This document shows, piece after piece, positions 9,266-11,229 of a DNA stretch of 11,229 nt (the first letter of the stretch is position 1; each line of letters begins with the position of its first letter). The position numbers and the translations under genes are program-made. The notes beneath the pieces were generated by a model, which was not told the origin of the DNA, did not search any database, and saw only the letters and a list, made by a program, of their open reading frames with translations. The DNA comes from CAJBLF01 sp964463255 (GTDB lineage Bacteria; Patescibacteriota; Gracilibacteria; Absconditabacterales; Absconditicoccaceae). The stretch lies in contig CAYXBC010000065.1 of NCBI GenBank assembly GCA_964463255.1, positions 1 through 11,229 of the forward strand, given 5' to 3'.

Positions 9266-9499
9266 TTATCATTGTATCATTTTATCATTCATTTCCGTAT
9301 GAAGATATTGGAGAAATTTTGGAAGATCGTTAGATTTGACCATTGCGATAGCCATATCTCACTTAGAGACAATTATCAAATCATCCCCAGGATTGATACC
9401 AATCAAGGTTCTTACCTCTTTGGGAATAACGATTTGAGATTTTGGTCAAACCGTAACCTTACCATAAATCTTCATTTCGGGTGTATGTGAACACGTCAT
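9266..9499 (-). CDS. AbrB/SpoVT-domain transcriptional regulator
   Basis: A 77-residue protein with an N-terminal swapped-hairpin AbrB fold: GKVTVGPKSQIVIPKEVRTL (residues 13-32), then GINPGDDLIIV and a short helical tail. AbrB-family proteins bind DNA as dimers through this fold; stand-alone copies act as transition-state regulators or antitoxins. No toxin gene adjoins it, so a local regulator of the efflux operon is the better reading. Gly18, Gly47 and Gly77 are UGA and the stop is UAA. ATG at 9499 was chosen (MTCSHTPEMKIYG) because a short Cys-containing leader is common in such proteins; ATG at 9475 is possible. It is the first gene of the operon, behind the promoter at 9541-9568. Confidence 0.9.
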
Positions 9500-9540
9500 A
9501 ATACATAAAAAAAAGTAGTAAAAGTTGGAATAGTCTTACT

Positions 9541-9568
9541 AGAATATACTTTTAGACAATAAAGTCAA
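9541..9568 (-). promoter_or_regulatory. Sigma70-like promoter of the AbrB-adaptor-HD-RND operon
   Basis: On the minus strand TTGACT (plus 9563-9568) and TATTCT (plus 9541-9546) are 16 bases apart. It lies directly after the terminator of the preceding transcript and about 40 bases before the AbrB start codon, so it is well placed to drive the five-gene operon. Confidence 0.6.
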
Positions 9569-9585
9569 TACAATTCTTTTTATAA

Positions 9586-9613
9586 AAGAAAAAAGACGAC
9601 ATACGCCGTCTTT
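9586..9613 (-). terminator. Intrinsic terminator after the small membrane protein gene
   Basis: The stem AAAGACG/CGTCTTT (plus 9592-9598 with 9607-9613) has an eight-base loop and, on the minus strand, runs into six T. It lies 23 bases beyond the stop codon at 9636 and separates the HIT transcript from the AbrB operon. Confidence 0.75.
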
Positions 9614-9635
9614 CAAATATATTACATTGAGAAAA

Positions 9636-10028
9636 TTAGATTTTCATGATTGCTACTCGGATAGTGAAGAGAGAAAAAAAGATGACGAGTAAAGAAGTAA
9701 CTAGAGATCATGTGGGTGTTGAATAAAACCGTTTATACTTATTGTATCCGTAATGCGGCCATCGCATCAACACAGCTCATTTGATCCATGAAATATATCC
9801 AAAGATAGAAAAAAACATCGCCCATCCATTACTAATTGATGGATTGACAGCCAAAAAGAACAATCAAAGAAACATAGTGATAAATCCTCGAATTCTAACA
9901 ATATCAGAATTTTTTAATGTTTTTTCCATAATCAATCTGAATGTTTTGGGTGCAAACAGCATAGGTAATCCTACAACCAACATAAAGAATGCTGTCCGAA
10001 GCAACAATAATTTTGGAAATGCAATCAT
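9636..10028 (-). CDS. Small integral membrane protein, function unknown
   Basis: A 130-residue protein with about four predicted membrane helices (roughly residues 8-26, 48-64, 68-86 and 108-125). Basic, aromatic loops between them include MRWPHYGYNKYKRFY (88-102). I recognise no family. Gly55, Gly84 and Gly107 are UGA and the stop is UAA; under the standard code only fragments appear. The start at 10028 is 28 bases after the HIT gene stop codon, so it is the second gene of a two-gene transcript ended by the terminator at 9586-9613. Confidence 0.82.
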
Positions 10029-10056
10029 GAAAAATATAATTAAGAAATAAAAAAAA

Positions 10057-10455
10057 TTATAGCTTACTATCTATTTGATCAGCAAGTTTTCCGAGGTCAT
10101 GACTATCAGCCAATGTGTGTCAGGTAAGTCATCATTCAAATGATCTACCTCATCGGAAGGGATACAATTTTACATGAGCATGAGGCACCTGCAATCATTC
10201 GACAACTAAACCTATTCTTTCTACTCACAATCAGTGTTTAAGTAACGCAGCTACTTCTTTGCTTGCAAGCATTAGCTGAAGATAGATATCACTATCCATA
10301 AGAAATATATCTGATTCATAATGACGTTTGGGCAATACCAATGTTTGTCCCTTACACGCAGGAAATGCATCGAAAAATGCGATAAACTGATCATTCTCCC
10401 AAATTTTAACACTAGGAACCTCTCATGCAACAATCTTACAAAATATACAATCCAT
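10057..10455 (-). CDS. HIT-family nucleotide hydrolase/transferase
   Basis: A 132-residue histidine-triad protein. It opens with MDCIFCKIVAGEVPS, the usual HIT N terminus with Cys3 and Cys6. It carries NDQFIAFFDAFPACKGQTLV (substrate-pocket region) and the active-site stretch PHAHVKLYP with His92 and His94. His94 corresponds to the nucleophile of HINT proteins; the third histidine of the classical triad is Lys96, a variant I recall from other HIT proteins ending HVKLYP. Such enzymes hydrolyse nucleoside phosphoramidates or related nucleotides; the substrate here is unknown. Eight of twelve glycines are UGA, the highest share among the genes counted by hand. The stop is UAA. It is the first gene of the transcript with the small membrane protein. 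Confidence 0.93.
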
Positions 10456-10487
10456 AAGAATAAAAATAATGAGAATAAAACAGATAA

Positions 10488-10515
10488 TTAATAGGCTTTT
10501 TATGAAACAAATCAA
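10488..10515 (-). promoter_or_regulatory. Possible promoter of the HIT gene
   Basis: TTGATT (plus 10510-10515) and TATTAA (plus 10488-10493) are 16 bases apart on the minus strand, about 33 bases before the HIT start codon. The match is only moderate. A palindrome CATAC-TAT-GTATG (10521-10533) lies just upstream. Confidence 0.35.
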
Positions 10516-10554
10516 GAAAACATACTATGTATGATATCAAAATTATTTAATTTT

Positions 10555-10577
10555 AAAAAAAAACGTCAAGAAGACGA
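10555..10577 (-). terminator. Intrinsic terminator
   Basis: The stem CGTC/GACG (plus 10564-10567 with 10573-10576) has a five-base loop and on the minus strand is followed by nine T. A T-run also follows on the plus strand, so it could act both ways. On the minus strand it would end a transcript from the 10600-11000 stretch. Confidence 0.65.
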
Positions 10578-10956
10578 TTTTTTTAGGAAAGGAAGAAAGC
10601 CAAACATACATAAGACATCCAAGAAGAACCATAAAGAGAACTCTATGATACGATACAGGAATATCAGACTCAAAGACCATTTAGACTAGCAATATACAGG
10701 GTAAAACCCAGACTAATACTCATACATCGCAATACTATAATCATCATGATAAGGCTAGTATCACCACAATGACGTTGAAGTAGAAAACGTACAAGAAATA
10801 GTAGATAGATGAGCGATGCCAATCGGTGAGGATCAACAACGTGGACAGTAATGACCTTCTTCCTATAATATATATCAGGTGAAGCAACGAATATATGATA
10901 TGGGAAGATGATATTGTAATAATAATTATATGTATTATTTTCTATTTGTCAAATTT

Positions 10957-10965
10957 TGTTATAAT
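10957..10965 (+). promoter_or_regulatory. Extended -10 promoter of the transposase
   Basis: TGTTATAAT matches the extended -10 form TGnTATAAT. The -35 position is poor, as allowed for this class. Transcription would start near 10972 and give a leader of about 100 bases containing the hairpins at 10969-10998 and 11021-11072. Confidence 0.45.
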
Positions 10966-10968
10966 TGC

Positions 10969-10998
10969 TGCAATTGCTACAATCAAGTAGCAAGTGCA
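10969..10998. repeat. Inverted repeat (11 pairs, six-base loop) near the IS left end
   Basis: TGCA-A-TTGCTAC pairs with GTAGCAA-G-TGCA around loop AATCAA, with one mismatch. No T-run follows on either strand, so it is not an intrinsic terminator. It may be part of the element's end or a leader structure. Confidence 0.55.
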
Positions 10999-11020
10999 AT
11001 AAATTGAGTTACAAAAAAAA

Positions 11021-11072
11021 GAGAGATTAGTTAAGGTATTAGTGCTTATTTAACCCCTTAATAACCTCTCTC
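11021..11072 (+). repeat. Long inverted repeat abutting the transposase start codon
   Basis: GAGAGATTAGTTAAGG (11021-11036) pairs with CCTTAATAACCTCTC (11056-11070) with one mismatch and one bulge; the loop is 19 bases. The 3' arm ends right beside the ATG at 11073, where a ribosome would bind, and no Shine-Dalgarno is present. It could limit transposase translation. Confidence 0.6.
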
Positions 11073-11229
11073 ATGAAACATTATACACATTTTTCTGAAA
11101 AAGAAAGAGAAAATTTATATTTTCATCTTCTAGAGTGAAAAAAGCAGAAAGAAATTGCTGGGTTAATTGGTAAAAATCCAAGTAGTATCAGCAGAGAAAT
11201 TGCAAGGAATAGTGTATTGATAAGCCATG
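11073..11229 (+). CDS. IS30-family transposase, N-terminal part
   Basis: Only the first 52 codons are in the window. It opens with MKHYTHFSEKERENLYFHLL, continues with the helix-turn-helix KQKEIAGLIGKNPSSISREI and ends near ARNSVLIS. This is the standard N-terminal DNA-binding region of IS30-type transposases (ER..L......K.IA..IG....SISREI.RN), which recognises the terminal repeats; the DDE catalytic domain lies beyond the edge. Residue 22 is an in-frame UGA at 11136-11138 in LLEGKK, where the family has glycine, so the element is adapted to code 25. It is the only plus-strand gene in the window. Confidence 0.85.

Larger units (their letters stand above)
10643..11008 (-). pseudogene. Open hydrophobic stretch without a start, possible gene remnant
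   Basis: Read in code 25, 121 codons are open on the minus strand up to a UAG at 10643-10645. The middle (VITVHVVDPHRLASLIYLLF) and later parts would be membrane-like, but no ATG occurs before the last third and I recognise no family. A second open frame (10555-10680 region) continues hydrophobic, so a frameshifted gene is possible. The terminator at 10555-10577 implies some minus-strand transcript here. An IS30-type element adjoins its 5' end, so truncation by insertion would explain the missing start. T-rich DNA gives hydrophobic translations by chance, so this call is weak. Nothing else convincing lies in 10578-10950. Confidence 0.25.
10940..11229 (+). mobile_element. IS30-family insertion sequence, left part (left end not resolved)
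   Basis: It is inferred from the transposase start at 11073 and the hairpin-rich leader. The right end is outside the window, so terminal inverted repeats cannot be matched; the left boundary is approximate and could lie anywhere between about 10920 and 11020. Confidence 0.5.

Noticed and set aside
9266..9499. AbrB protein as antitoxin of a toxin-antitoxin pair
   Set aside because: No small toxin-like gene adjoins it; the neighbours are an adaptor and, across a terminator, a membrane protein.
10502..10680. Plus-strand code-25 frame starting MKQIKKTYYVG
   Set aside because: It runs through the terminator hairpin at 10555-10577 and has no promoter or Shine-Dalgarno; a chance open frame is more likely.
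1..11229. tRNA, rRNA, CRISPR array, replication origin
   Set aside because: No cloverleaf, rRNA-like stretch, regularly spaced repeats or DnaA-box cluster was seen by eye; a covariance search was not possible.

Overview
The window reads as a recoded, AT-rich bacterium of the candidate phyla radiation that uses genetic code 25 (UGA = glycine), as known for Gracilibacteria (BD1-5) and Absconditabacteria (SR1). This is read from the sequence. Every recognisable gene is interrupted by in-frame UGA exactly where its family has glycine. The clearest case is the ABC signature LSGGEQQR, where both glycines are UGA. All recovered genes end in UAA or UAG. Under the standard code the region looks like fragments and pseudogenes; under code 25 it resolves into ten intact or edge-truncated genes, nine on the minus strand. 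Gracilibacteria and Absconditabacteria cannot be told apart from this window.

Layout from right to left, in the direction of most transcription. At 11073-11229 on the plus strand is the start of an IS30-family transposase, with two hairpins upstream. At 10643-11008 on the minus strand is an open stretch without a convincing start, possibly a gene remnant, followed by a good intrinsic terminator. Next come a HIT-family protein (10057-10455) and a small four-helix membrane protein (9636-10028), closed by a second terminator. A sigma70-like promoter then leads into the main operon: an AbrB/SpoVT-domain regulator (9266-9499), a lipoprotein HlyD-type adaptor (7503-9209), an HD-domain phosphohydrolase (6812-7480), a full-length RND transporter (3689-6805) and a 171-residue protein of unknown function (3164-3679). 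After a regulatory gap with an OmpR-family-like direct repeat comes a 77-residue single-pass protein (2796-3029). A strong promoter then drives a second, membrane-anchored HlyD/MacA-type adaptor (812-2644), a MacB/LolD-type ATPase (50-784) and, at the left edge, the start codon of a further gene that is probably the permease.

How the parts work together (inference): the window holds two tripartite-type export modules side by side, one proton-driven (RND) and one ATP-driven (MacAB-like). Each has an unusually long coiled-coil adaptor, and no outer-membrane TolC-like channel is encoded here. The AbrB protein is the likely local regulator of the RND operon. The HD hydrolase lies between adaptor and transporter with short gaps, so it is co-transcribed, but its link to export is unknown. 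No tRNA, rRNA, CRISPR array or replication origin was seen.
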